A DNA stretch of 64,000 nt, from assembly GCA_036498265.1 (NCBI GenBank), contig DASYFT010000031.1, positions 171,801 to 235,800 on the forward strand, in the 5' to 3' direction. The stretch comes from Palsa-744 sp036498265. GTDB lineage: Bacteria > Actinomycetota > Thermoleophilia > Solirubrobacterales > Solirubrobacteraceae. The notes beneath the pieces were generated by a model. That model did not search any database, was not told the origin of the DNA, and was given only the letters and a program-made list of their open reading frames with translations. Of the stretch, positions 32,672 to 43,375 are shown piece by piece. The position numbers and the translations under genes were made by a program. Each line of letters begins with the position of its first letter. The stretch's first letter is position 1.

Positions 32672-33207
32672 TGGAGGAGCTCGCCCGCGTGTACGCCCGC
32701 GCGCTGTTCGAGGTCGCCCTCGAGCACGGGAAGCTCGATGTGCTGCGCGAGCAGCTCGGTCAGTTTGCCGACGCCCTCCACGAGAACCGCGAACTCGCCG
32801 TGTTCTTCTTCTCGCCCTACTTCTCCAGCGCGGAGAAGGAGGACGGCCTCGACCGGCTGCTCGAGGGGGCCGACGAGGCGCTCTTCAACTTCCTCAAGCT
32901 CCTGATCGAGAACCACCGCATGCCGGTGATCTTCCGGATCCGGACTGACTACGAGCAGCTGTGGGAAGAGGAGCACCGGATGCTGCCCGTGGAGATCACC
33001 AGCGCGATCGCGCTCGACCCCGACACCACCGAGGCCCTCGGCCGCAGCATCGGAGAGCGCGCCGGCCGACGGGTCAAGCTCGCCGCTCGCGTCGACCCGG
33101 AGATCCTCGGCGGCATCATCGTGAGGGTGGGCAACTCGATCCTCGACGCCTCAATCCGCAACCGACTGGAGCAGCTGCGCAGGCACGTTGCCCAAGGAGC
33201 CGCATAG
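32671..33207 (+). CDS. atpH: F0F1 ATP synthase subunit delta
   Basis: 178 residues of the OSCP/delta family: YARALFEVALEHGKLDVLREQLGQFADAL at the N-terminus and RVDPEILGGIIVRVGNSILDASIRNRLEQLR at the C-terminus, the family signature. It joins the b stalk to the top of the alpha3-beta3 head. The C-terminal segment is the best-conserved part. It lies directly before atpA. Confidence 0.95.
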   Translation: MEELARVYARALFEVALEHGKLDVLREQLGQFADALHENRELAVFFFSPYFSSAEKEDGLDRLLEGADEALFNFLKLLIENHRMPVIFRIRTDYEQLWEEEHRMLPVEITSAIALDPDTTEALGRSIGERAGRRVKLAARVDPEILGGIIVRVGNSILDASIRNRLEQLRRHVAQGAA

Positions 33208-33215
33208 GAAACCTC

Positions 33216-34769
<1,554 letters not shown>

Positions 34770-34787
34770 CCGCACTGCAGCACCGCC

Positions 34788-35687
34788 ATGGCCAGCCAGC
34801 GCGACGTCAGGAACCGGATCTCCTCGGTGAGGAACATCCAGAAGATCACCCGTGCGCTGGAGACCGTCGCCGGCGCGCGATTGCGGCGTGCCGAACAGCG
34901 GATCGAGGCGCTGCGTCCCTACGCCGAGGCCATCCGCCGGATGACCCGCCAGGCCGCCGAGGCAGCCGGCGCAGAGGCGGCTCGCCTGCCGCTGCTGACC
35001 GAGCACGAGTCCGAGCGCAACGTCGCGCTCGTGCTCGTCACGGGAGACCGCGGTCTCGCCGGCGCCTTCAACTCCCAGATCATCCGCGCCGGCGTCCGTG
35101 CGGCGGCAGAGCTCGGCGAGAGCCAGCGCACCGCCGTCTGGTACGCGACCGGCCGCCGCGGCGTCTCCTCGCTCACCTTCCGCGGCTACGAGCTTGCCGG
35201 GAGCTACACGGGCTTCGCCGATCACCCCGGCTATGCCGATGCACGCTCGGTCGCCGACGACCTCATGACCGGCTACATCGACGGGCAGCTCGACCGCGTC
35301 GAGCTGATCTACAACGGCTACATCTCGCCGCTCAGCCAGCAGGTGCGCCGCGAAACGCTGCTGCCGCTCTCCCAGGCAACCGTCACCGGCGTGGCCGAGG
35401 GGGAGGAGGCAGCCGGGGAGGGCCCGCAGCCGCTCGTCGAATACGAGCCGGGGCCGGAGGAGATCCTAAGGCGCCTCATCCCCGACTACATCGAGATCTC
35501 GATCTACCGGGCGCTCGTCGAGTCGGCCGCCGGCTTCTTCGGCGCGCAGATGACCGCGATGCGCAGCGCCTCCGACAACGCCGGCGAACTGATCACCGAT
35601 CTGACCCTGCAGATGAACCGCGCCCGCCAGGCCGAGATCACCCAGGAGATCATGGAGGTCGTGGCCGGTGCGGAGGGACTCACCTAG
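34788..35687 (+). CDS. atpG: F0F1 ATP synthase subunit gamma
   Basis: 299 residues. The N-terminal helix (RDVRNRISSVRNIQKITRALETVAGARLRRAE) and C-terminal helix (ESAAGFFGAQMTAMRSASDNAGELI) make the rotating coiled coil. The GDRGLAGAFNSQIIR segment is the Rossmann-like part. A ten-residue acidic insertion (EGEEAAGEGPQ) lies in the globular domain. It couples c-ring rotation to catalysis. Confidence 0.96.
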   Translation: MASQRDVRNRISSVRNIQKITRALETVAGARLRRAEQRIEALRPYAEAIRRMTRQAAEAAGAEAARLPLLTEHESERNVALVLVTGDRGLAGAFNSQIIRAGVRAAAELGESQRTAVWYATGRRGVSSLTFRGYELAGSYTGFADHPGYADARSVADDLMTGYIDGQLDRVELIYNGYISPLSQQVRRETLLPLSQATVTGVAEGEEAAGEGPQPLVEYEPGPEEILRRLIPDYIEISIYRALVESAAGFFGAQMTAMRSASDNAGELITDLTLQMNRARQAEITQEIMEVVAGAEGLT

Positions 35688-35734
35688 CCGCGGCTGCTAA
35701 ACAAAGTTGCATCGATAAAGAGGAGAACCACAGA

Positions 35735-37228
35735 ATGGACGCCAGCACAGCCACCGAGCCGACAGCCGCCGGGCAATCCGCCAACGGAGAGTCGCCCCAG
35801 CGCAACGTCGGGCGCATCGAGGAGATCCAGGGCGTCGTCATCGAGGCCGTGTTCCCCGACAGGCTGCCCGAGATCAACCACGCAATCACGATCCCCCGTC
35901 CGGCGGCCGCCGAGAAGGAGGAGGAGCCGGGCGTCAGCCCGATCACCGGGCGTGGCGTCCTCGTCTGCGAGGTCCAGCAGCACCTCGGCGACGACCGCGT
36001 GCGCGCGGTCGCGATGGACACCACCGACGGCCTCGCACGCGGCGCCGAGGTGACAGACACGGGAGCGCCGATCAGCGTGCCCGTCGGTGAGGCCACGCTG
36101 GGGCGGATCTTCAATTTGCTGGGCGAGCCGATCGACGAGGGTGAGGACCTGCCCGCCGACATCGAGCGCCGCGGCATCCACCAGGAGGCACCGTCGTTCG
36201 AGGACCTCTCGCCGACGACAGAGATGTTCGAGACGGGCATCAAGGTCATCGACCTGCTCGCGCCCTACGCCAAAGGCGGCAAGACCGGGCTGTTCGGCGG
36301 CGCCGGCGTCGGCAAGACGGTGCTGATCCAGGAGCTCATCCACAACCTCGCCAAGGAGCACGGCGGCCTCTCGGCCTTCTGCGGCGTGGGCGAGCGCTCG
36401 CGCGAGGGCAACGACCTGTGGCTCGAGATGAAGGAGTCCGGCGTGCTCGAGAAGACGATGCTCGTGTTCGGCCAGATGAACGAGCCCCCTGGGGCGCGTA
36501 TGCGGGTGGCCCTGTCCGGGCTGACGATGGCTGAATACTTCCGTGACCAGGGCCAGGACGTGCTGCTCTTCATCGACAACATCTTCCGCTTCGTGCAGGC
36601 CGGCTCCGAGGTCTCGGCGCTGCTCGGGCGGATGCCATCGCAGGTCGGCTACCAGCCGACGCTCGAGACCGAGATGGGCCAGCTCCAGGAGCGCATCACG
36701 TCCACGCGTGAGGGATCGGTCACCTCGATCCAGGCGATCTACGTGCCCGCCGACGACTACACCGACCCGGCGCCCGCGTCGGTGTTCGCGCACCTCAACG
36801 CCACCACGGCGCTGTCGCGGGCGATCTCCGAAAAAGGCATCTACCCGGCGGTCGACCCGCTCGAATCGACCTCGACGATCCTCAAGGCCGAGATCCTCGG
36901 CGAGGACCACTTCAGGGTGGCGAACCGCGTAAAGGAGATCCTCCAGCGCTACAAGGAACTCCAGGACATCATCGCGATCCTCGGCATCGACGAGCTCTCG
37001 GATGAGGACAAACTGACGGTCCAGCGTGCCCGGCGGATCGAGCGCTTCCTCTCGCAGCCGTTCTTCGTCGCCGAAGAGTTCACCGGCACGCCGGGCGCGT
37101 ACGTCCCGATCGCCGAGACCATCAGGGGCTTCGAGGAGATCATCGAAGGCAAGCACGACGAGGTCCCGGAGAGCGCCTTCTTCCTCAAGGGCACCATCGA
37201 CGAGGTCGTCGAGGCGGCCAAGAGATAA
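35735..37228 (+). CDS. atpD: F0F1 ATP synthase subunit beta
   Basis: 497 residues, about 25 longer than common homologues. The catalytic P-loop GGAGVGKT is at 188-195 and the EGNDLWLEM and DNIFRFVQAGSEVSALLGRMPSQVGYQPTL segments are intact. The extra length comes from a 25-residue N-terminal extension and an insertion (PAAAEKEEEPGVSPITGRG) in the N-terminal beta-barrel before LVCEVQQHLGDDRVR. A ribosome site AGAGGAGA precedes the ATG. Confidence 0.98.
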   Translation: MDASTATEPTAAGQSANGESPQRNVGRIEEIQGVVIEAVFPDRLPEINHAITIPRPAAAEKEEEPGVSPITGRGVLVCEVQQHLGDDRVRAVAMDTTDGLARGAEVTDTGAPISVPVGEATLGRIFNLLGEPIDEGEDLPADIERRGIHQEAPSFEDLSPTTEMFETGIKVIDLLAPYAKGGKTGLFGGAGVGKTVLIQELIHNLAKEHGGLSAFCGVGERSREGNDLWLEMKESGVLEKTMLVFGQMNEPPGARMRVALSGLTMAEYFRDQGQDVLLFIDNIFRFVQAGSEVSALLGRMPSQVGYQPTLETEMGQLQERITSTREGSVTSIQAIYVPADDYTDPAPASVFAHLNATTALSRAISEKGIYPAVDPLESTSTILKAEILGEDHFRVANRVKEILQRYKELQDIIAILGIDELSDEDKLTVQRARRIERFLSQPFFVAEEFTGTPGAYVPIAETIRGFEEIIEGKHDEVPESAFFLKGTIDEVVEAAKR

Positions 37229-37635
37229 TGCCGCGCACGAGCTTCGCCGCGGAAGTGCTCACCCCGGAGGGCGAGGTGTTCTCGGAGGAGATCGAGATGC
37301 TCTCCACGCGCACCGCCGTCGGCTCGATCGGCATCCTCGCCAACCACGAGCCGGTGCTGGCCCTGCTCGAACCAGCCGAGCTGCGGCTCTACCGCTCCGA
37401 GTCCGAGGTGGTGCGCTTCGCACAGGCGGAGGGCTACCTGCAGTTCGCCGAGAACCGCGCGCTGGTCCTGGTGGAGGAGGCGATCTCCCCGGACGCGCTC
37501 GACCGTTCCGCAATCGAAGGCAGGCTCTCGGAGGCGCGGGCGGCCGCCGATCGCGGCGAGGAGGGCAGCGAGGGGCAGGCCCGGGCGCTCCGTGACGTGC
37601 GCCGCTACGAGGCGTTCCTCTCAGTCGGAGCGTAG
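37228..37635 (+). CDS. atpC: F0F1 ATP synthase subunit epsilon
   Basis: 135 residues: the N-terminal beta sandwich (FAAEVLTPEGEVFSEEIEMLSTRTAVGSIGILANHEPVLALLEP) is clear, followed by a C-terminal helical part starting near residue 90 (VEEAISPDALDRSAIEGRLSEARAAADRG). The ATG overlaps the atpD stop (TAATG). Epsilon links gamma to the c-ring and can inhibit ATP hydrolysis. Confidence 0.95.
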   Translation: MPRTSFAAEVLTPEGEVFSEEIEMLSTRTAVGSIGILANHEPVLALLEPAELRLYRSESEVVRFAQAEGYLQFAENRALVLVEEAISPDALDRSAIEGRLSEARAAADRGEEGSEGQARALRDVRRYEAFLSVGA

Positions 37636-37637
37636 GC

Positions 37638-38114
37638 ATGGAGTCGACAGGGCCGGCCACCGCTCATTTCGCCAACAGGCGCCCCGGGTGGTTCACCCGC
37701 CGCGTGTTCAATCCCATCGTCGCACTGTTCACGCGCATGGGGCTGAGCCTTCTCGGCTCGCGGGTGCTCGAGGTGCGTGGGCGGACGTCCGGGCAGCCGC
37801 GCCGCACTCCGGTGAACCTCCTGAAGCTGGAGGGAGCGCGCTACCTGGTGGCGCCGCGCGGAGAGACGCAGTGGGTGCGCAACCTCCGCGCCAGCGGCGA
37901 GGGCCGGCTCCTGCTCGGCCGTAGCGGAGAGGCTTTCTCTGCGGTCGAGGTGGCCGACGCGGAGAAGCTGCCCATCCTGCGCGCCTACCTGCAACGCTGG
38001 AAGGCCGAGGTCGGCGTGTTCTTCGACGGCGTGGGCCCGGACTCCAGCGAGGAGGAGCTACGCCGGGAGGCGCCGAAGCATCCGGTGTTCCGCCTGCGGG
38101 ATCGCACCTCCTGA
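37638..38114 (+). CDS. nitroreductase family deazaflavin-dependent oxidoreductase (second copy)
   Basis: 158 residues of the Ddn/DUF385 split-barrel family: LLGSRVLEVRGRTSGQPRRTPVNLLKLEGARYLVAPRGETQWVRNLRASGEGRLLLG. It starts 2 bp after atpC, so it may be read from the ATP synthase transcript. It is a distant relative of the protein at 4644. Cofactor F420 or FMN and substrate are not known for this subgroup. Confidence 0.85.
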   Translation: MESTGPATAHFANRRPGWFTRRVFNPIVALFTRMGLSLLGSRVLEVRGRTSGQPRRTPVNLLKLEGARYLVAPRGETQWVRNLRASGEGRLLLGRSGEAFSAVEVADAEKLPILRAYLQRWKAEVGVFFDGVGPDSSEEELRREAPKHPVFRLRDRTS

Positions 38115-38174
38115 CCACGCGTCGGCCTCCGTCGACTCGTCACCGCCCGCCCAGCCACTAGCCTTCGCCGCCCC

Positions 38175-39464
38175 GTGAACGCCTCCCGCGAGCCAATCGG
38201 AGTAATCGGCACCGGCTACGTCGGGCTCGTGACCGCCGCCGGCTTCGCCGAGCTCGGCAGCGACGTCTGGTGCGTGGACATCGACGCCGAGAAGATCCGG
38301 CGGCTGCTCGCCGGCGAGGTCCCGATCTACGAGCCTGGCCTCGAGGAGCTGCTCGCGCGCAACTCCGAGCGCCTGCACTTCTCCACGGACCTCGCCTCCG
38401 CCCTGGAGCACGCGCGGCTGCTGTTCGTGGCCGTGGGCACGCCGCCGACGTACTCGGGCGATGCCGATCTCACCGCGGTCCACGCCGTGGTCGACGCGAT
38501 CCCCCCGTCCCGCGACCACGCCCTCGTGATGAAGTCGACGGTTCCCTGCGGGACAGGGGCATCTCTCAGGCGGCGCTTCGGAGAGCAGGGCAAGGACGGC
38601 CTGGGCTACGTCTCCTGTCCCGAGTTCCTCAAGGAGGGCTCCGCCGTAGGGGACTTCCTGCATCCCGACCGGGTCGTCGTCGGCGACGACGGGGGCTCGG
38701 CCGGTGACGCCGTCGTCGCGCTCTACGCGCCGCTCGGCGCCCCGCTGGTGCGCACCGACGTGGCGAGCGCCGAGATGGTCAAGCTGGCCTCCAATGCCTT
38801 CCTTGCCACCAAGATCTCGTTCATCAACGAGATCGCCAACGTCTGCGAGGAGACGGGCGCCGACGTGGTCGAGGTCGCACGAGGCATGGGCCTCGACGAC
38901 CGGATCGGGGCGAAGTTCCTGCAGGCAGGGATCGGATATGGGGGCAGCTGCTTCCCCAAGGACGTCGACGCGCTCAAGCAGCTGGCGGGCAACACGGGCT
39001 ACCACTTCCAACTGCTGACGGCCGTCATCGAGGTCAACGAACTCCAGAAGCGCCGGGTCATAGGCAAGCTCCACAAGCACCTCGGCGGGCTCGTCGGCAA
39101 GCGCGTGGCGTTGCTGGGGCTCGCCTTCAAGCCGAACACCGATGACATGCGCGAGGCCTCCTCGCTCGTGCTCTCAGCACGACTGAACGCCGACGGGGCC
39201 AGCGTGACCGCCTACGACCCCGTCGCCGAGGCGCAGGCGCGCCAGCTCGTCACCGGGATCAGCTTCTCCGACTCGCCGCTCGACGCCGTGCGCGGCGTCG
39301 ACGCAGTCGTGCTGGTGACCGAGTGGCAGGAGCTCGTCGAGCTCGACTGGTCCGAGGTGGCCGAGGCCATGAGCGGCGACCTGCTCATCGACGGGCGCAA
39401 CGCGCTGGACCCGGCGGTCGTGCGTGCCGCGGGCCTCTCCTACGAGGGCATCGGCAGGCGGTGA
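38175..39464 (+). CDS. ugd: UDP-glucose 6-dehydrogenase
   Basis: 429 residues. The NAD domain opens with IGVIGTGYVGLVTAAGFAELG; the catalytic Cys259 lies in GYGGSCFPKD; and LGLAFKPNTDDMREASSL is the C-terminal signature. It oxidises UDP-glucose to UDP-glucuronate for surface glycans. GTG start; a TAGCCT hexamer (38159-38164) ends 10 nt upstream. The next sugar-nucleotide gene begins 4 bp after the stop. Confidence 0.95.
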   Translation: MNASREPIGVIGTGYVGLVTAAGFAELGSDVWCVDIDAEKIRRLLAGEVPIYEPGLEELLARNSERLHFSTDLASALEHARLLFVAVGTPPTYSGDADLTAVHAVVDAIPPSRDHALVMKSTVPCGTGASLRRRFGEQGKDGLGYVSCPEFLKEGSAVGDFLHPDRVVVGDDGGSAGDAVVALYAPLGAPLVRTDVASAEMVKLASNAFLATKISFINEIANVCEETGADVVEVARGMGLDDRIGAKFLQAGIGYGGSCFPKDVDALKQLAGNTGYHFQLLTAVIEVNELQKRRVIGKLHKHLGGLVGKRVALLGLAFKPNTDDMREASSLVLSARLNADGASVTAYDPVAEAQARQLVTGISFSDSPLDAVRGVDAVVLVTEWQELVELDWSEVAEAMSGDLLIDGRNALDPAVVRAAGLSYEGIGRR

Positions 39465-39468
39465 GCTG

Positions 39469-40569
39469 TTGCAGGCGGTGATCCTCGTCGGCGGGGAGGG
39501 GACGCGCCTTCGCCCGCTGACCTCGACGATGCCCAAGCCGGTTGTGCCGCTCGTGGATCGGCCGTTCATCGTCTTCATGCTCGATTGGCTGCGCCAGCAC
39601 GGAGTGGACGACGTGATCATGTCCTGCGGCTTCCTCGCCACGGCCGTGCGGGACGTGCTCGGCGACGATGCCGGGCTGGGGTTGCGGCTGCGTTTCGTCG
39701 AAGAGCCCGATCCGCGCGGCACGGCCGGCGCGCTCAAGCTGGCCGAGCCGATGCTCGACGAGCGCTTCCTGATGCTCAACGGCGACGTGCTGACCGATAT
39801 CGACCTCACGAGCCAGATCGCCCGGCACGAAGCCACCGGCGCCCGTGCCACCCTGGCGCTGGTGCCCGTGGCCGATCCGAGCGCCTACGGCCTCGTAATC
39901 CTCGAGGACGACGGCTCCGTGCGCGACTTCGTGGAGAAGCCAAGCTCGGACAGGCTCCCGAGCAACCTGATCAGCGCCGGCGCCTACGTGCTCGAGCGCT
40001 CCGTGCTCGACCTCGTACCGGCGGGTCGCAACGTCTCGATCGAGCGCGAGATCTGGCCGCTGCTCGTCGGCAACGGGCTCTACGGGTTCGCCTCCGAGAG
40101 CTACTGGCTGGACATCGGCACACCGGCTCGCTACCTGCAGGGGACCTTCGACATCATCGAGGGGAACGTCGTCACGGCGGTCCGCGAGCGGCTCGGGGAG
40201 GACTGGCTGTCGATCGACGCCGCGGCCGAGCTCAACGGGCGCGTGATCCCCCCGGCCGTGCTGGAGCGGGGGGTACGGGTGGCCGAGGGGGCGCACGTCG
40301 GGAGCCTCGCCGTGCTCGGCGCCGACGTCAGCATCGGCGAGGGCAGCATCGTCGAGCGCGCCGTCGTGCTCGAGGGCAGCCGGATCGGGGCGGGCTGTGA
40401 GCTGCGCGACTGCATCGTGGCCGCCGGCTGCACGGTCGGCGACCGCAGCCGGATCTCCGGCGGAGCGGTGCTCGGCGAGGGGGTCGTGGTCGGGGCTGAC
40501 AACGTCATAACCCGTGGGGCGCGTATCTTCCCTGGTGTCGCGCTGCCCGACGGTGCGATCGAGTTCTAG
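39469..40569 (+). CDS. NDP-sugar pyrophosphorylase, mannose-1-phosphate guanylyltransferase-like
   Basis: 366 residues if started at TTG 39469, which gives the canonical beginning LQAVILVGGEGTRLRPLT (the first residue read as Met); GTG 39478 is the alternative. The N-terminal domain has the nucleotide loop, FLMLNGDVLTDIDL (metal Asp) and VEKPSSDRLPSNLISAGAYV. The C-terminal part is a left-handed beta-helix with repeats such as VRVAEGAHVGSLAVLGADVSIGEG. It activates mannose-1-P or glucose-1-P with an NTP. With the PGI/PMI gene it would make GDP-mannose (inference). Confidence 0.88.
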   Translation: MQAVILVGGEGTRLRPLTSTMPKPVVPLVDRPFIVFMLDWLRQHGVDDVIMSCGFLATAVRDVLGDDAGLGLRLRFVEEPDPRGTAGALKLAEPMLDERFLMLNGDVLTDIDLTSQIARHEATGARATLALVPVADPSAYGLVILEDDGSVRDFVEKPSSDRLPSNLISAGAYVLERSVLDLVPAGRNVSIEREIWPLLVGNGLYGFASESYWLDIGTPARYLQGTFDIIEGNVVTAVRERLGEDWLSIDAAAELNGRVIPPAVLERGVRVAEGAHVGSLAVLGADVSIGEGSIVERAVVLEGSRIGAGCELRDCIVAAGCTVGDRSRISGGAVLGEGVVVGADNVITRGARIFPGVALPDGAIEF

Positions 40570-40656
40570 TCTTCCGAGACAGCTGCACCCGCAGGAGCAC
40601 GCGACCACAAGGCCCATGACCCGGGCTTCCACCGCCCGACAGGAGAAGACCACCAG

Positions 40657-41739
40657 ATGAGCGAAGGCAGCGTCACGGCCAGCCCCGCCGTACAGGAGCT
40701 CTCCCGCGCGGCCATCGCGCGGGTCGACGCCTCCGACCAGCTCGGCGACGTGCTGGCGCTGCCAGAGCACCTGCGCGACGCCGTCTGGCGGGTGGAGTCG
40801 GCGATCATGCAGGACTGGGACACCTCCGACGGGCTGGTCGTCGCCGGGATGGGCGGCTCGGCGATCGGCGGCGCGCTCGCCCGCGCGGCGCTCGGCGACC
40901 ACGCCTCGCGTCCGATATTCGTGACCCGAGCCTACGGGCTGCCGACGTGGACGACGCCGGACACGATGGTGCTGTGCGCGAGCTACTCGGGCGAGACCGA
41001 GGAGACCCTGGCGTGCTACGAGTCCGCCGGCGCGCTCGGCGCGAAGCGGACGGTGGTCACCACCGGCGGGCGTCTCGGCGAGATGGCGAGGGCCGACGGC
41101 GTGCCCGTCATACCGCTCCCCGGCGGGTTCCAGCCCCGCGCGGCGGTGGCCTACATGATCGTCGCGGCGCTCGAGGTGGCCGCCCTGAGCGGCGCCGGGC
41201 CCCGACTGACCCCGGAGATAGACGTGGCCGCCTCGCACGTCGAGCAGCTGGTGGCCGAGTGGGGGCCGGACGCGCCCGAGGACTCGCTGGGCAAGGAGAT
41301 GGCGCGCCGGCTGCACGGGACGATCCCCGTCATCGCCGGCGCCGGCCTGACCACCCCGATCGCCTACCGCTGGAAGACCCAGATCAACGAGAACGCCAAG
41401 CTGCCGGCCTTCTGGCACGAACTCCCCGAGCTCGACCACAACGAGCTCGCCGGCTGGGACGGCGCCCCCGAGCTGGGGCGCTTCGCGGCGGTGTTCCTGG
41501 ACGACTCCGACGCCCACCCGCGTGTCAAGGAGCGGATGGAGCTCACCGAGCGCCTGATCGCGGGCAGCGCCGTGTCGACGTCCCGCCTGGAGACACGTGG
41601 CCAGACGGCGATCGAGCGCGTCGTCTCGCTCGTGCTGCTGGGGGATCTGGTCTCGATCTACCTCGCCGCGCTGCGGGGCGTGGACCCCGGCCCGGTGAAG
41701 GCGATCGACGAGCTGAAGGCGGCCCTGGCGTCACGCTAG
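40657..41739 (+). CDS. bifunctional phosphoglucose/phosphomannose isomerase (SIS domains)
   Basis: 360 residues with two SIS folds. GLVVAGMGGSAIGGALARAAL, LCASYSGETEETLACYESA and KTQINENAKLPAFWHELPELDHNELAGW match the PGI/PMI family first described in archaea and common in actinobacteria. The catalytic Glu and His are in the last of these segments. It interconverts fructose-6-P with glucose-6-P and mannose-6-P. ACAGGAGAAG precedes the ATG by 8 nt. Confidence 0.92.
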   Translation: MSEGSVTASPAVQELSRAAIARVDASDQLGDVLALPEHLRDAVWRVESAIMQDWDTSDGLVVAGMGGSAIGGALARAALGDHASRPIFVTRAYGLPTWTTPDTMVLCASYSGETEETLACYESAGALGAKRTVVTTGGRLGEMARADGVPVIPLPGGFQPRAAVAYMIVAALEVAALSGAGPRLTPEIDVAASHVEQLVAEWGPDAPEDSLGKEMARRLHGTIPVIAGAGLTTPIAYRWKTQINENAKLPAFWHELPELDHNELAGWDGAPELGRFAAVFLDDSDAHPRVKERMELTERLIAGSAVSTSRLETRGQTAIERVVSLVLLGDLVSIYLAALRGVDPGPVKAIDELKAALASR

Positions 41740-41769
41740 ACGGCCCGTTTGGCGGCCGGTGTGCTGTGA

Positions 41770-41775
41770 TACCGT
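41770..41775 (+). promoter_or_regulatory. possible -10 of ahcY
   Basis: TACCGT, with TTTGGC at 41748-41753 as a weak -35 (16-bp spacer). The expected start, about 41782, coincides with the first base of the SAH aptamer. Confidence 0.4.
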
Positions 41776-41782
41776 CCTTCAC

Positions 41783-41848
41783 GGCCGAGGAGCGCTGCGA
41801 CGGGCTGCAATCCGCCACGCTCGGCCTCCCTGCAGCAAGGGCGCTCAC
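41783..41848 (+). ncRNA. SAH riboswitch upstream of ahcY
   Basis: P1 is formed by GGCCGAG (41783-41789) and CTCGGCC (41820-41826). The conserved GAGCGCTGC motif starts at 41790. The pseudoknot pairs GAGCGC (41790-41795) with GCGCTC (41841-41846), just before CACC. This is the layout of the S-adenosylhomocysteine aptamer, which turns on SAH recycling genes when SAH rises. The ribosome site AGGAGG lies about 15 nt downstream, so exposure of that site is the likely control. Confidence 0.9.
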
Positions 41849-41871
41849 CTGACCGGACAGGAGGACTCGTC

Positions 41872-43353
41872 ATGTCAGCAATGACCCCCACCGTCGCACG
41901 CGGGACCGATTTCAAGGTCGCCGACCTCTCGCTCGCCGATTTCGGCCGCAAGGAGATCACCCTGGCCGAGCACGAGATGCCGGGCCTGATGTCGATCCGC
42001 CGGGAGTTCGCGGACTCCCAGCCGCTGCAGGGCGCACGCATCACCGGCTCTCTGCACATGACGATCCAGACTGCCGTGCTGATCGAGACCCTGACCTCGC
42101 TCGGGGCGGAGGTGCGCTGGTGCAGCTGCAACATCTTCTCCACCCAGGACCACGCAGCCGCCGCGGTGGCGGTGGGCCCGGACGGCACTCCTGAGAGCCC
42201 TCGCGGCGTCCCCGTGTACGCGTGGAAGGGCGAGACGCTCGAGGAGTACTGGTGGTGCACCGAGCAGGCGCTGCGCTGGCCCGAGGGCGAGGACGGCGAG
42301 CGGACCGGCGGTCCCAACATGATCCTCGACGACGGCGGGGACGCGACGCTCCTGGTGCACAAGGGCACCGAGTACGAGCGCGACGGGGCGGTTCCCGACC
42401 CGGCCGGGGCGGACTCCGAGGAGCTCGCGGTGATCCTGTCACTGCTGCAGCGCTCGCTGGCTGAGGACCCGCGGCGCTGGACGGCCATCGGCGAGGGCAT
42501 CAAAGGGGTCACCGAGGAGACCACCACGGGCGTTCACCGCCTCTACCAGATGGTCGAGACCGGCGAGCTCCTGTTCCCCGCGATCAACGTCAACGACTCG
42601 GTCACGAAGTCGAAGTTCGACAACCTCTACGGCTGCCGCCACTCGCTGATCGACGGCATCAACCGCGCCACCGACGTGATGATCGGCGGCAAGATGTGCG
42701 TCGTCTGCGGCTTCGGCGACGTCGGCAAGGGCTGCGCGGAATCGCTGCGCGGTCAGGGAGCCCGCGTCGTGATCACCGAGATCGATCCGATCTGCGCGCT
42801 GCAGGCCGCGATGCAGGGCTACGAGGTGAGGACCCTCGACGAGGTGATCGGCAGCGCCGACATCTTCATCACCGCCACCGGCAACAGGGACATCATCACC
42901 GCCGAGCACATGGGCCGCATGAAGCACCAGGCGATCGTGGGGAACATCGGCCACTTCGACAACGAGATCGACATCGCCGGGCTGGCGAAGGTGCAGGGGA
43001 TCGAGCGCGTGAACATCAAGCCCCAGGTCGACAAGTGGGTCTTCCCCGACGGGCACGCGATCATCCTGCTCTCGGAGGGACGCCTTCTGAACCTCGGCAA
43101 CGCCACGGGGCATCCGAGCTTCGTGATGAGCAACTCGTTCTCCAACCAGACGATCGCGCAGATCGAGCTGTTCACCAAGAACGACCGGTACGAGAAGCGG
43201 GTCTACGTCCTTCCGAAGCATCTGGACGAGAAGGTCGCGAGGCTGCACCTCGACGCGCTCGGCGCGCGGCTCACCCAGCTGACGCCGGAGCAGGCCGCCT
43301 ACATCGGCGTCCCGCAGGACGGGCCGTTCAAGCCGGATCACTACCGCTACTAG
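41872..43353 (+). CDS. ahcY: adenosylhomocysteinase
   Basis: 493 residues. Family segments include PLQGARITGSLHMTIQTAVLIETL, CNIFSTQDHAAAA, the NAD loop VCGFGDVGKGCAESLRGQGARVVITEIDP and the C-terminal DGPFKPDHYRY, where Lys and Tyr close on NAD. It splits S-adenosylhomocysteine to adenosine and homocysteine, sustaining the methyl cycle. AGGAGG lies about 8 nt before the ATG, and a SAH riboswitch controls it. The length and the loop around residue 160 fit the bacterial long form. Confidence 0.97.
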   Translation: MSAMTPTVARGTDFKVADLSLADFGRKEITLAEHEMPGLMSIRREFADSQPLQGARITGSLHMTIQTAVLIETLTSLGAEVRWCSCNIFSTQDHAAAAVAVGPDGTPESPRGVPVYAWKGETLEEYWWCTEQALRWPEGEDGERTGGPNMILDDGGDATLLVHKGTEYERDGAVPDPAGADSEELAVILSLLQRSLAEDPRRWTAIGEGIKGVTEETTTGVHRLYQMVETGELLFPAINVNDSVTKSKFDNLYGCRHSLIDGINRATDVMIGGKMCVVCGFGDVGKGCAESLRGQGARVVITEIDPICALQAAMQGYEVRTLDEVIGSADIFITATGNRDIITAEHMGRMKHQAIVGNIGHFDNEIDIAGLAKVQGIERVNIKPQVDKWVFPDGHAIILLSEGRLLNLGNATGHPSFVMSNSFSNQTIAQIELFTKNDRYEKRVYVLPKHLDEKVARLHLDALGARLTQLTPEQAAYIGVPQDGPFKPDHYRY

Positions 43354-43375
43354 ACGCGGGCGGGGGCGTGAGCGG

